64,000 nt of DNA. Origin: Mesonia maritima (GTDB taxonomy: Bacteria; Bacteroidota; Bacteroidia; Flavobacteriales; Flavobacteriaceae). A program made the position numbers and the translations under genes. Positions within the stretch are counted from its first letter, which is position 1. Every line of letters begins with the position of its first letter. This document shows, piece by piece, positions 34,611-44,800 of the stretch. The stretch spans positions 620,001 to 684,000 of the forward strand of contig NZ_JBHLUA010000012.1 of the NCBI RefSeq assembly GCF_042433895.1, given 5' to 3'. The notes under the pieces were generated by a model. That model had not been told where the DNA came from. It was given only the letters and a program-made list of their open reading frames with translations, and ran no database searches.

Positions 34611-37085
34611 ATGAATAAAAAAGAGCTTTTAGCGATTGCAGAACATTGGTTTGCCCAGCAAGGTTGGAATCCTTTTCCATTTCAGAAAAAAACTTGGGAT
34701 ACTTATCTTAAAGGGAAAAACGGACTCTTAAACGCGCCCACCGGAAGTGGAAAAACCTATGCGCTTTGGGTGCCGATCGTTTTAGAATACCTAAAGAAAA
34801 ATCCAGATTATAAAACTAACCACCAAAAAGGCTTAAAAGCCATTTGGATCACGCCACTTCGAGCACTTTCTGTTGAAATCGCACAAGCGGCTTCTCGTTT
34901 TGCTGAAGAAACCGAATCGGGTTTAACCGTCGGTATTCGCACGGGCGATACTTCTCAAAAAGAACGTGCGACACAAAAAAAGGCGATGCCCGATTTATTA
35001 ATTACCACGCCGGAGAGTTTGCATTTACTGCTTTCCTCTAAAAACTATCCAAAGCTTTTTAAAAATCTAAATGCAATCATTGTCGATGAGTGGCACGAAT
35101 TGTTAGGAAGTAAACGAGGCGTACAAACCGAATTAGCACTTTCTCGTTTAAAAACAGTTTCCAAAAACTTAAAGATTTGGGGTATTTCAGCAACCATTGG
35201 TAATCTTCAGCAAGCGCAAGAAGTTTTATTGGGGCCGGAAAGTGAAGCACTTCAACATTCAGAATTAATCAAAGCCAACATTCAGAAGCAAATAGAAGTC
35301 AAATCGATAATTCCTGAGTCCATGGAGAAATTTCCATGGCGAGGTCATTTGGGCTTACATTTGTTAGACGAAGTAGTTCCTATTCTGAATAATTCAAAAA
35401 CTACTTTAGTCTTTACCAATACGCGTTCGCAATGCGAATTGTGGTTTCAAAAACTGATGCAAAAATACCCTGAGTTTGCCGGAGAAGTAGCGATGCATCA
35501 CGGAAGCATTAATAAAGAAACTCGACTTTGGGTGGAGCAAGCGATTAGAAATGAAAGTTTAAAAGCAGTGATTTGTACTTCGAGTTTAGACTTAGGAGTC
35601 GATTTTGCACCAGTAGAAACCATTATTCAAATTGGCGGCCCAAAAGGCGTAGCCCGTTTTTTACAACGTGCAGGAAGAAGCGGTCACCAACCCGGAAAAG
35701 CCAGCCGAATCTATTTTTTACCAACGCATGCTATCGAACTCATCGAAGCTTCTGCTTTACAGAAAGCGGTTGAGAAAAAAGCGGTAGAAGATCGAATTCC
35801 CTACTTGCAAAGTTTTGATGTGTTGGTGCAATACCTCACCACTTTAGCGGTTTCCGATGGGTTTTATCCAAAAGAAATTTATCCTGAAATCAAGTCAACG
35901 TTTTGTTTTCAAGGCTTAACGGATGAAGAATGGCGTTGGTGCTTAAATTTCATCACCAAAGGAAGTCAAAGTCTGCAAACCTACGACGAATATAAAAAAG
36001 TAGAAATTGAAGACGATGGCAAGTTTAAAGTCAATCATCGTGGCGTTGCGATGCGCCATCGTTTGCAAATTGGGACAATTGTAAGCGATGCGATGCTTAC
36101 CGTAAAATATGTAAAAGGAGGCTATATTGGCACGATAGAAGAGTGGTTTGTTTCTAAATTAAAACCTGGAGACGTGTTTACGTTTGCCGGCAGAAATCTA
36201 GAGCTTTCCAGAATTAAAGGAATGCAAGTTTTAGTAAGAAAGTCGAAAAAGAAAACGGCAAAAGTGCCGAGTTGGATGGGTGGCCGAATGACCTTTTCCG
36301 CACAAATGAGTGAGTTGCTTCGGGAAGAATTATACGAAGCCGCAGAAAGTATCGGTTCTAATTCGAAAAAGAAAAGTGCCGAGTTAACAGCACTTCAACC
36401 TATTTTAGAGCGTCAGCAATTAGAATCGATCATCCCAAAGCAAGATGAATTTCTTATCGAAACCTTTAAAACCCGCGAAGGTTACCACGCCATTTTTTAT
36501 CCGTTTGAGGGTCGTTTTGTGCACGAAGCTTTAGGTAGTTTGTTAGCGTATCGCATTAGTTTGTTGTCGCCAATTTCCTTCAGCATTGCGTTTAACGATT
36601 ATGGTTTTGAGCTACTTTCAGACCAAGAAATAAATATGCAACAAGTGTTTGATAACGATTTGTTTTCCGCAGCATTTCTCATGGACGATCTCTACAAAAG
36701 TTTAAATGCTTCGGAAATGGCACGTCGAAAGTTTCGGGACATCGCCGTGGTTGCGGGTTTAGTATTTACGGGTTATCCAAACAAACTCATTAAGAATAAG
36801 CACTTACAATCGAGTTCCCAATTGTTATTCGATGTATTTAGAGACTACGAAGATGATAATTTATTGTTTCAGCAAGCGTTTCGAGAAACCTTCGAACATC
36901 AATTAGAAGAAGGTAGATTGCGACTCGCTTTAGAACGAATTCATGAGCAAAAAATCGTTTGGAAACCCTGTGAGAAACCAACCCCATTTTCCTTTCCTAT
37001 CATTACCGATCGTTTACGCGAAAAGCTCTCTTCAGAAAAATTAGAAGACCGCATTCAGCGTATGTTGAAATATCTAAACAAATAA
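34611..37085 (+). CDS. ligase-associated Lhr-like DEXH-box helicase
   Basis: 824 residues. Walker A is NAPTGSGKTYALW near residue 42, Walker B IIVDEWHELLGSKRG, motif III GISATIGN, motif VI FLQRAGRSGHQPGKAS; the C-terminal Lhr core extends past residue 400. It is predicted to be a 3'-5' DNA helicase acting with the adjacent ligase and exonuclease on damaged DNA. It starts 3 bp after the ligase stop. Confidence 0.95.
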   Translation: MNKKELLAIAEHWFAQQGWNPFPFQKKTWDTYLKGKNGLLNAPTGSGKTYALWVPIVLEYLKKNPDYKTNHQKGLKAIWITPLRALSVEIAQAASRFAEETESGLTVGIRTGDTSQKERATQKKAMPDLLITTPESLHLLLSSKNYPKLFKNLNAIIVDEWHELLGSKRGVQTELALSRLKTVSKNLKIWGISATIGNLQQAQEVLLGPESEALQHSELIKANIQKQIEVKSIIPESMEKFPWRGHLGLHLLDEVVPILNNSKTTLVFTNTRSQCELWFQKLMQKYPEFAGEVAMHHGSINKETRLWVEQAIRNESLKAVICTSSLDLGVDFAPVETIIQIGGPKGVARFLQRAGRSGHQPGKASRIYFLPTHAIELIEASALQKAVEKKAVEDRIPYLQSFDVLVQYLTTLAVSDGFYPKEIYPEIKSTFCFQGLTDEEWRWCLNFITKGSQSLQTYDEYKKVEIEDDGKFKVNHRGVAMRHRLQIGTIVSDAMLTVKYVKGGYIGTIEEWFVSKLKPGDVFTFAGRNLELSRIKGMQVLVRKSKKKTAKVPSWMGGRMTFSAQMSELLREELYEAAESIGSNSKKKSAELTALQPILERQQLESIIPKQDEFLIETFKTREGYHAIFYPFEGRFVHEALGSLLAYRISLLSPISFSIAFNDYGFELLSDQEINMQQVFDNDLFSAAFLMDDLYKSLNASEMARRKFRDIAVVAGLVFTGYPNKLIKNKHLQSSSQLLFDVFRDYEDDNLLFQQAFRETFEHQLEEGRLRLALERIHEQKIVWKPCEKPTPFSFPIITDRLREKLSSEKLEDRIQRMLKYLNK

Positions 37086-37170
37086 AATTCCTTTTAAAAA
37101 GTTAAGAAAAACTAAGAGCGCATTATTTTTCGCGCGGTTCTTGCTATATTTCCGAATAAATTAACAATCT

Positions 37171-37632
37171 ATGAAAAAATTATTTGCATTAATCGTATTA
37201 TCCATCAGCTTAATGAGCTGTAATTCTATGAAAAATTTTAATTCAGATTCATTAACCGAAATTTCTAAAGGGGTTTTAACCGGAGCTGGAGAAGAAGGAA
37301 TTGAAGCGCAACAACGCATCATTACTTCCGAAGCCGAATGGAATAGTTTAGTGAGAAAAATGAATTCGGTTAACAATATGTCAAAGAATTTTAAAACCAA
37401 CGATATCGATTTTTCAAAAGAAATGGTCGTTGCTGTTTTTGATAAAGTAATGAATACCGGCGGGCATTCAATTTGGGTTAGCGATGTAAAAACAATCGAT
37501 AATGAAGTTCAATTAATGGTGAGTGAAAAACATCCTGATGGAATGGCGACAAGCGTAATGACACAACCTTATTATTTAGCGAAAATGCCTAAAACCGATA
37601 AAAAAGTTGTGTTTAAAAATGCTGAAATGTAA
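37171..37632 (+). CDS. lipoprotein with PrcB C-terminal-like domain
   Basis: 153 residues with a lipoprotein signal (LSISLMSC, Cys17). The body IDFSKEMVVAVFDKVMNTGGHSIWV...EVQLMVSEKHPD and a C-terminal PYYLAKMPKTDKKVVF match the PrcB C-terminal domain family, named after a subunit of the dentilisin protease complex of Treponema. It lies inside the ligase repair cluster, 85 bp after the helicase and 8 bp before pdeM, without an obvious functional link. Confidence 0.75.
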   Translation: MKKLFALIVLSISLMSCNSMKNFNSDSLTEISKGVLTGAGEEGIEAQQRIITSEAEWNSLVRKMNSVNNMSKNFKTNDIDFSKEMVVAVFDKVMNTGGHSIWVSDVKTIDNEVQLMVSEKHPDGMATSVMTQPYYLAKMPKTDKKVVFKNAEM

Positions 37633-37640
37633 CCAAATTC

Positions 37641-38279
37641 ATGGAAACTTTAGATGTATTTCTAAAGACGGAAGAAGTTGAATTTCATCCTTTTGGAACA
37701 GTTTTTTGGAAAGCGAAAAAAATTCTATTAATAGCTGATGTTCATCTAGGAAAAGTTGGTCATTTTAGAAAATATGGAAGCGCGATTCCAGCCAATTCCA
37801 TTCAAAAAAATTTTGAAAAACTTACTGAAGTTATCAAAAAGGATCACCCTGAAAAAATAATATTTTTGGGTGATCTTTTTCATTCAACCTTAAATTATGA
37901 GTGGAAATTATTTCAACAATGGGTAAAAAAACAAACTGCTGAAATTATTTTAATTGAAGGAAATCACGATATAATTTCTCCGTTGAATTACCAAGAACTC
38001 GGTATAAAAACTCAAAAAGAATTAATATTAAATAATTTTTTACTTACGCATCACCCTGAAGAACGCGAAGGCTATTTCACGATTTGCGGTCATTTACATC
38101 CCGGTTTCAAATTATTGGGAAGAGGAAAACAAGTTTTAAAATTACGTTGTTTTTATAAAACCGAAAATCAACTTGTCTTACCGGCTTTTGGAGAATTTAC
38201 AGGAAATTACTGGGTTCAGCCAGAACCTCAAGATAAAATTTTTGTTTGTACACCTACTGAAGTTATCGCTATAAATTAA
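37641..38279 (+). CDS. pdeM: ligase-associated DNA repair endonuclease PdeM
   Basis: 212 residues of the calcineurin-like phosphoesterase fold. The metal motifs are LIADVHLGKVGHF, IIFLGDLFHS, LIEGNHDII, LLTHHPEE and ICGHLHPG. PdeM is the fourth member of the exonuclease-ligase-helicase repair set. It is separated from the helicase gene by the PrcB-like lipoprotein. Confidence 0.93.
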   Translation: METLDVFLKTEEVEFHPFGTVFWKAKKILLIADVHLGKVGHFRKYGSAIPANSIQKNFEKLTEVIKKDHPEKIIFLGDLFHSTLNYEWKLFQQWVKKQTAEIILIEGNHDIISPLNYQELGIKTQKELILNNFLLTHHPEEREGYFTICGHLHPGFKLLGRGKQVLKLRCFYKTENQLVLPAFGEFTGNYWVQPEPQDKIFVCTPTEVIAIN

Positions 38280-38288
38280 TTTGTAACT

Positions 38289-39074
38289 ATGGAAAAACGT
38301 TTTGCTATTTTAAATTTCAGTTCTGTAATTGGCGCGATTGCAGTAACCTATTATGCGCAAGCTGTAAATTTGAATGGAAATTCGATGATTTCCCTAAGCG
38401 CTAAATATAATTCCTTATTCACGCCTGAAGGGTACGCTTTTGCAATTTGGGGATTAATTTATCTTTCGCTACTAATTTTTTCCGGTTATCAACTATATCA
38501 AGCGTTTGGTTCTAAAAAATATACTGAATTTTTAGTGCAAACAAAGTATTGGTTTTCCTTAGCAAATCTTGCCAATATGAGCTGGATTTTTGCTTGGTAT
38601 TTTGAATACACCGGACTTTCAGTAATCTGTATGCTACTTATTTTAGTTTCATTAATAAAAATTATTCTAAACACCAATATGGAACGCTGGGATGCGCCAT
38701 TTCGAGTAATTGCCTCAAGTTGGTGGCCAATTTGTTTATATTCCGGTTGGATTGCTGTAGCGACGATTGCAAATATTTCTGCTTATTTAGTAAAATTGAA
38801 TTGGGACGGCGCTTTTTTTTCAGAAACTCAATGGACAATCGTAATGATTTTTATAGCTACACTTCTGAATATTTTTATGATCTATAAACGAAATATGCGC
38901 GAATTTGCTGCAGTTGGTATTTGGGCATTAATCGCGATTTATATTCGTCATTCCAGAGAAATTTCAGAAATAGCTTATTCAGCATTAATAGGAGCAATTT
39001 TAATAGGAATTTACGCAGCTTATCACGGTTTTAAAAATCGAAAACAAAACCCAATGTATCGATTGATGAAATAG
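38289..39074 (+). CDS. TspO/MBR-like tryptophan-rich membrane protein
   Basis: 261 residues with about seven to eight membrane helices. FTPEGYAFAIWGLIYLSL near residue 45, NMSWIFAWYFEYTGLS and PFRVIASSWWPICLYSGWIAVATIAN are like the tryptophan-rich sensory (TspO) superfamily, though it is longer than classical five-helix TspO. TspO proteins bind porphyrins and cholesterol-like ligands. It is 9 bp behind pdeM. Confidence 0.75.
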   Translation: MEKRFAILNFSSVIGAIAVTYYAQAVNLNGNSMISLSAKYNSLFTPEGYAFAIWGLIYLSLLIFSGYQLYQAFGSKKYTEFLVQTKYWFSLANLANMSWIFAWYFEYTGLSVICMLLILVSLIKIILNTNMERWDAPFRVIASSWWPICLYSGWIAVATIANISAYLVKLNWDGAFFSETQWTIVMIFIATLLNIFMIYKRNMREFAAVGIWALIAIYIRHSREISEIAYSALIGAILIGIYAAYHGFKNRKQNPMYRLMK

Positions 39075-39238
39075 TAGTTAGAATTTAGTAATTAGATCGG
39101 CTTCGCCTGTTAGAGATTAGAGTTTAGGTGATTTGGTAATGTAAAAGGTTCTTGTACATTTTCGAATTTTGAAAATCTACATTCAAGTATCTATTTTATA
39201 AATCTCAGTACTCATATCTCATTACTCAATTCTAACTA
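39075..39238. repeat. MITE-like element with long imperfect inverted repeats
   Basis: The two ends are inverted copies of each other: TAGTTAGAATT (39075-39085) against its exact complement at 39228-39238, with the similarity continuing with few mismatches over about 23 bases (39075-39097 with 39216-39238). The interior (~118 bp) has no ORF and contains smaller palindromes (CGGCTTCGCC-type at 39099-39107; ATTTTC/GAAAAT near 39160). It fills the gap exactly: the left end starts after the TAG of the TspO-like gene and the right end supplies the TAG of the convergent lpd-like gene. It may be a small non-autonomous element or a large bidirectional terminator. Confidence 0.55.
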
Positions 39239-40591
39239 AACCATTCCTTTAATATCATTTCCCCAAGTTGGGTAAGCAAAAATCATTTTTTTTAGATTTT
39301 CGCACGTTAATTTTCCACAAATTGCCATCACAAACATATTTATAATTTCAGAAGCTTCTGGACCGACTAAATGCGCGCCGAGAATTAATCCTGTTTTTTT
39401 ATCGACAATCGTTTTATAAGCATAAATTTTCGCGTTAATGCGTTTTGCATTAAACCATTTCGGTACCAATTTTTCTTCAACTATAATTTCATAGCCTTTT
39501 TCTCTTGCTTCTTTTTCTGAAAGTCCTACGGAAGCTAAGTTTGGAAGTGTAAAAACCACAGAAGGTTGCGGCGGGTAAATTGCTTCTTCCTTTTCCTGTT
39601 TGTCTAATAATTGCGAAGTTACCACGCGCGCTTCTTGTGAAGAAAGTGGCGTTAACGGTAAACCTTTGCTATCGGAAACATCACCACAAGCAAAAACGCT
39701 TTCATTAGTTGTATTTTGCAATTTTTCGTTTACTGAAATTCCTTTTTTAGTAAAAGCAACATTTCCTTTTTCAAGATCTAAATCTTCGATGGAAGGAATG
39801 CGCCCGGCGGTATTAAAAATCATTTCAGCTTTAACTGAAATTTCTTTTCCTTCTTGATTAGCTGTTAGACGATAATTTTTCTGAAGTTTTTCTACGGAAG
39901 CTGCTTTCGCATTAAAAATAAAATCGATTCCAATTTCCTCGGAAGCAGTTACAATATGTTTTACCATAGCTTCATCGAAATTAGTAAGCGGTCTCGGTTT
40001 GGCATCAACTAAAGTTACTTTTACTCCACATCGCGCCGCGATATGAGCAAATTCCATCCCAATATAACCAGCGCCAATAAATAGCATTGTTTCGGGAAGT
40101 TTTTCAAGGCTCAGAAAATCATCACTTATCTTTAAATGTTCGGCGCCGGGAATTTTAAGTTCTAAGGCTTTATTTCCGGTAGCGATTACAATTTTTTTCG
40201 CTTTTACCGTTTTTCCTTCTACAGAAAGTGTGTTTTTGTCAAGAAATTTAGGCGATTGATGATACATTTCAATCCCTAATTTTTTCAAATCTTTTTCGGT
40301 CGCCGCGGGAACTGCATCCACAAAAGTTTTTTTAAAATTTTGCAATTCTTCCCAACTGAACTCTGGCATTTTTGTAATTCCGTGCCCGAGCATTTTTTGT
40401 GAACGGTCTAAAATTTCTGTCAATCCGACTAAAACTTTTTTTGGATCGCAACCTCTATTCGCACACGTTCCACCAAATTCTCGATTATCGGCAATCGCAA
40501 CGCTCATTCCTTCAGCAATGCAAGATTTGGCGACACTTTTTCCTGCTGTTCCAGTTCCGATTACAAAAACATCAAATTCTTTAAAAGCCAT
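39236..40591 (-). CDS. pyridine nucleotide-disulfide oxidoreductase (dihydrolipoyl dehydrogenase / mercuric reductase-like)
   Basis: 451 residues. FAD motif VFVIGTGTAGKSVAKSC at the N-terminus, redox disulfide in GGTCANRGCDPKKVL (Cys43/Cys48 region), NAD motif MLFIGAGYIGMEFAHIAARCG and a dimerisation domain with the expected GAHLVGPEASEIINMF. The active-site His of lipoamide dehydrogenase (HxHPT) is not present; the C-terminus reads FAYPTWGND instead, so the electron acceptor is open (glutathione-like disulfide, quinone or other). It ends a DoxX-SDR-oxidoreductase unit. Confidence 0.9.
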   Translation of the reverse strand: MAFKEFDVFVIGTGTAGKSVAKSCIAEGMSVAIADNREFGGTCANRGCDPKKVLVGLTEILDRSQKMLGHGITKMPEFSWEELQNFKKTFVDAVPAATEKDLKKLGIEMYHQSPKFLDKNTLSVEGKTVKAKKIVIATGNKALELKIPGAEHLKISDDFLSLEKLPETMLFIGAGYIGMEFAHIAARCGVKVTLVDAKPRPLTNFDEAMVKHIVTASEEIGIDFIFNAKAASVEKLQKNYRLTANQEGKEISVKAEMIFNTAGRIPSIEDLDLEKGNVAFTKKGISVNEKLQNTTNESVFACGDVSDSKGLPLTPLSSQEARVVTSQLLDKQEKEEAIYPPQPSVVFTLPNLASVGLSEKEAREKGYEIIVEEKLVPKWFNAKRINAKIYAYKTIVDKKTGLILGAHLVGPEASEIINMFVMAICGKLTCENLKKMIFAYPTWGNDIKGMV

Positions 40592-40614
40592 AATTTTATT
40601 TTTCAGTTGAATTA

Positions 40615-41391
40615 TTAAATATGTTTTACCACGCCACCTTCTACGCGTAAACTCGCGCCATTAGTAGCCGAAGATAGCGGACTAGAAACATAAGCGATTA
40701 ATTGGGCGACTTCGTCAGGATCGGCAAAACGTTGTAAAATGGAAGTTGGGCGATCGTTTTTAAAAAATTCTTTTTCAAATTCTTCAAACGATTTATCATC
40801 GGGAATTTGACTCACCAAGCCTTCCGTTTTTGTCGGGCCGGGAAGAATACTGTTTACGGTTACATTAGAACTTTTTGTAAGTTCTGCCAAGCCTCTGGAA
40901 ATTGATAATAAAGCAGTTTTTGTCATTCCGTAGTGAATCATTTCTACAGGAATATTTAACGCACTTTCACTGGAAATAAACAGGATTCGCCCCCAATTAT
41001 TTTCTAGCATTTTTGGCATTAACGCGCGACTTAATCGAACTGCGCTCATTACATTTAAATTGTAAAAATTTTGCCAGTCTTCATCGGTGGTATCAAAAAA
41101 ATCTTTGTTTTTAAAAATCCCAACATTGTTGACTAAAACATCTACGCTACCAAGTTTTTTTATAAGGGACTTAATTTCTTCAGTTTTTGAGAAATCACAC
41201 GGAATTCCGCTAATTTTTTTGTTTTCGGTTTCTTTTTTCAACTTAGCTAATGCCTCGTTTACGGAATCTTGCGAACTTCCGTTTATAATAACTTCTGCGC
41301 CTTCTCTTGCAATTATTTTTGCAGCTGCAAAACCAATTCCTTTAGTTGAACCGGAGATGAAAACTTTTTTATTTTTCAGTTGTAAATCCAT
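40615..41391 (-). CDS. SDR family oxidoreductase
   Basis: 258 residues. Cofactor motif VFISGSTKGIGFAAAKII (TGxxxGIG type), NNVG near residue 88, and catalytic Ser-Tyr-Lys as LFISSESA...MIHYGMTKTALLSISRG. It reduces or oxidises an unknown alcohol/ketone with NAD(P). It begins 3 bp after the DoxX gene stop and is followed 23 bp later by the flavin oxidoreductase, so they form an operon. Confidence 0.93.
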   Translation of the reverse strand: MDLQLKNKKVFISGSTKGIGFAAAKIIAREGAEVIINGSSQDSVNEALAKLKKETENKKISGIPCDFSKTEEIKSLIKKLGSVDVLVNNVGIFKNKDFFDTTDEDWQNFYNLNVMSAVRLSRALMPKMLENNWGRILFISSESALNIPVEMIHYGMTKTALLSISRGLAELTKSSNVTVNSILPGPTKTEGLVSQIPDDKSFEEFEKEFFKNDRPTSILQRFADPDEVAQLIAYVSSPLSSATNGASLRVEGGVVKHI

Positions 41392-41394
41392 GAT

Positions 41395-41790
41395 TTATTT
41401 TTCTTTTTTACCAATTGCCCAAACTTCAGACTCTAGATTTTTCAGTAAGAAAAAAATGAATAAAGCGTATAGCATTTGTGTCGCCACTGCATTCCAATCT
41501 TCTTTTAATGCGCAACCACTAATTAAAATTATGATGAAAACAGCACTTGCACAGAGTGATTTTCGAGATACAATTCCGAAAACTAAGAGAAATCCTAAAA
41601 TAATTTCGATGAAAGGAATTCCGTATGCAAACATTTCTACTAGAAATTGTGGCAGCATACTTTCTTGAAAACCTTCTGCAATTCCGCTTACAAATTTTTC
41701 CAACTTTGGAATACGTATCAAACCATGCAGGAAAAAGTTGATTCCTAAGGTAATCCTGGCGAGTAAAAAGGCAAGTTGGTGATTAGACAT
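41395..41790 (-). CDS. DoxX family membrane protein
   Basis: 131 residues with four hydrophobic helices and the DoxX pattern LLARITLGINFFLHGLIRIPKL near the N-terminus and FAYGIPFIEIILGFLLVFG. DoxX proteins often accompany redox enzymes. It leads an operon with the SDR and the flavin oxidoreductase. Role unknown. Confidence 0.85.
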   Translation of the reverse strand: MSNHQLAFLLARITLGINFFLHGLIRIPKLEKFVSGIAEGFQESMLPQFLVEMFAYGIPFIEIILGFLLVFGIVSRKSLCASAVFIIILISGCALKEDWNAVATQMLYALFIFFLLKNLESEVWAIGKKEK

Positions 41791-41886
41791 TTAAATTTTT
41801 GTATGAAATTAACCAACTACCTACGGTTTCTATGTTATGGAAATGATAAAAAATGATTGGGAGTAAATTTTATAAATGAAAGATTT

Positions 41887-41894
41887 TATCTTTG
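41887..41894 (+). promoter_or_regulatory. candidate -7 box deciding the mfd start
   Basis: TATCTTTG fits TAnnTTTG and ends five bases before the ATG at 41900. It lies downstream of the first in-frame ATG (41876), so that ATG would not be transcribed from this promoter. A TTG at 41857 is too distant (27 bp) to be a normal -33 element. Confidence 0.45.
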
Positions 41895-41899
41895 CGGCA

Positions 41900-44800
41900 A
41901 TGAGTAAAACAGTTATCGCCCAAAGCTTTGCACAGCTCCCGCAGCAGCAGGAATTGCAAAACGCTATTGCCCAATCTAAAGAAGATCGTTTAAAAATTCA
42001 CCTAAAAGGCTTAATTGGTTCTTCGCTTTCTTTTGTATTAGCCAACGCTTTTAAAGAAAGTGACAAACCGTATTTGTTAATTTTTAATGACAAAGAAGAA
42101 GCGGCTTATTATTTAAACGATTTAGAGCAACTTATCGGAGAAAAAAATGTGTTGTTTTATCCCGGCAGTTATCGCAGACCTTATCAAATTGAAGAAACCG
42201 ATAATGCGAATGTGTTGCTTCGGGCTGAGGTTTTAAATCGGATAAATTCCCGAAAAAAACCAGCAATAATTGTTACATATCCCGATGCACTTTTTGAAAA
42301 AGTGGTTACCCGGAAAGAGCTTGACAGAAGTACGTTGAAAATCGCGTTGAACGATCAACTTTCCATCGATTTTGTAAACGAAGTTTTATTTGAATATAAA
42401 TTTAAACGCGTAGATTTTGTAACTGAACCAGGTGAATTTTCTGTTCGCGGTGGAATAATCGACGTGTTTTCGTTTAGTAATGATGAACCGTATCGAATTG
42501 AATTTTTTGGTGATGAAGTAGACAGCATTCGAAGTTTCGATGTAGAAACCCAACTTTCTACCGATAAAGTCAAGAAAATTTCGGTGATGCCGAATGTTGA
42601 GAATAAGCATTTAGATGAAATTCGGGAGAGTTTTTTAAAATACATCGCTTCAAAAACAGTGGTTTTTATTAAAAATCTCGATTTATTTTCGGCTCAACTC
42701 GATAAATTATTTAAAAAAGCGGAAGAAGCTTTTGCACAACTTTCTTCAGAAGTAAAACAAAGTGAACCGAAAGAATTATTTTGCGATTCTTCGTTAATTA
42801 GAAAACAACTTTTAGATTTTTCTACGGTAGAATTAGGCAACCAAGCTTTTTTAAATCCTTCTAAAAGTATTGCCTACCAAGCAAAACCACAACCTTCATT
42901 CAATAAACAATTCGATTTATTAATTCAGAATTTAATTGAAAATAATCAAAAAGGTTACACCAATTATATTGCTTGCGTAAGCGAACAACAAGCAAAACGC
43001 TTTCACGATATTTTTGATGATCAGGAACAAGAAGTAAAATACCAAACTGTGGTGTTTTCTATGTTTCAAGGTTTTATTGATGAAGACGCGAAATTAGTTT
43101 GTTATACCGATCATCAAATTTTTGAGCGTTATCATAAATTTCATCTTAAAAATGGGTACGCTAAAAAACAAGCGATAACTTTAAAAGAACTCACTAATTT
43201 AGAAGTTGGCGATTATGTAACGCATATTGACCATGGAATTGGAAAGTTTGGCGGACTTCAAAAAATTGATGTTGAAGGAAAACAGCAAGAAGCGATAAAA
43301 TTGATTTATGGCGAACGCGATATTTTATACCTCAGTATTCATTCGCTTCATAAAATCACGAAGTATAACGGAAAAGACGGGAAAGCTCCAAAAATCTATA
43401 AACTCGGTAGCAATGCCTGGAAATCGCTTAAAAAGAAAACCAAAGCGCGCGTAAAACATATTGCTTATAATTTAATTGAATTATACGCCAAGCGTCGTTT
43501 GCAAAAAGGTTTCGCTTACGGTCCCGATACGTATTTGCAGCACGAATTAGAAGCTTCTTTTATTTATGAAGATACGCCAGACCAAAGCACGGCGACACAA
43601 GCGGTAAAAGAAGATATGGAAAATGAACGCCCGATGGATCGTTTGGTTTGTGGTGATGTTGGTTTCGGAAAGACAGAAGTTGCCATTCGTGCGGCTTTTA
43701 AAGCGGTTGATAATGGAAAACAAGTAGCGGTGTTGGTGCCGACAACTATTTTAGCATTTCAGCATCACCAAACATTTTCTGAGCGATTAAAAGATTTTCC
43801 GGTCACGATAGATTACCTCAACCGATTTAGAACTGCAAAAGAACGCCGCGAAACTTTAGCAGATTTAGAAAACGGGCGTGTAGATATTATTATCGGAACA
43901 CATCAATTGGTAAATAAAGCGGTAAAGTTTAAAGATTTGGGTTTACTAATTGTTGATGAAGAACAGAAATTTGGTGTCGCTGTAAAAGATAAATTGAAAA
44001 CGATTAAGGAAAATGTAGATACGCTAACCTTAACAGCAACTCCAATTCCGAGAACGCTTCAATTCAGTTTAATGGCAGCGCGCGATTTATCGACTATTAC
44101 TACGCCGCCGCCAAATCGTTATCCAATCGAAAGCCATGTAATTCGTTTTTCTGAAGATAGTATTCGCGATGCGGTTTCATATGAAATTCAGCGTGGTGGA
44201 CAAGTATTTTTTATTCATAATAGAATTGAAAATATTAAGGAAGTCGCCGGAATGATTCAACGTTTGGTTCCCGATGCTAGAATAGGAATTGGTCACGGAC
44301 AAATGGAAGGAAAAAAACTCGAGAAATTAATGCTCAGTTTTATGAATAATGAATTTGACGTGCTGGTTTCAACTACAATTATTGAAAGCGGACTTGATGT
44401 AACCAACGCTAACACTATTTTTATAAATAATGCGAATAACTTTGGCTTATCAGATTTACACCAGATGCGCGGAAGAGTTGGACGAAGCAACAAAAAAGCA
44501 TTTTGTTATTTTATCACGCCACCCTATTCTGCAATGACCGACGATGCGCGAAAAAGAATTACCGCTTTAGAACAATTTTCAGAATTAGGAAGTGGTTTCA
44601 ATATCGCGATGAAAGATTTAGAAATTCGTGGTGCGGGAGATTTATTAGGCGGCGAACAAAGCGGATTTATAAATGAAATAGGTTTCGATACGTATCAGAA
44701 AATTTTAAGTGAAGCGATTGAGGAATTAAAGGAGAATGAATTTAAAGAACTCTACGCCGATCAAGAAAATGTTGAAGAAAAAGTATTTGTAAAAGAAACA

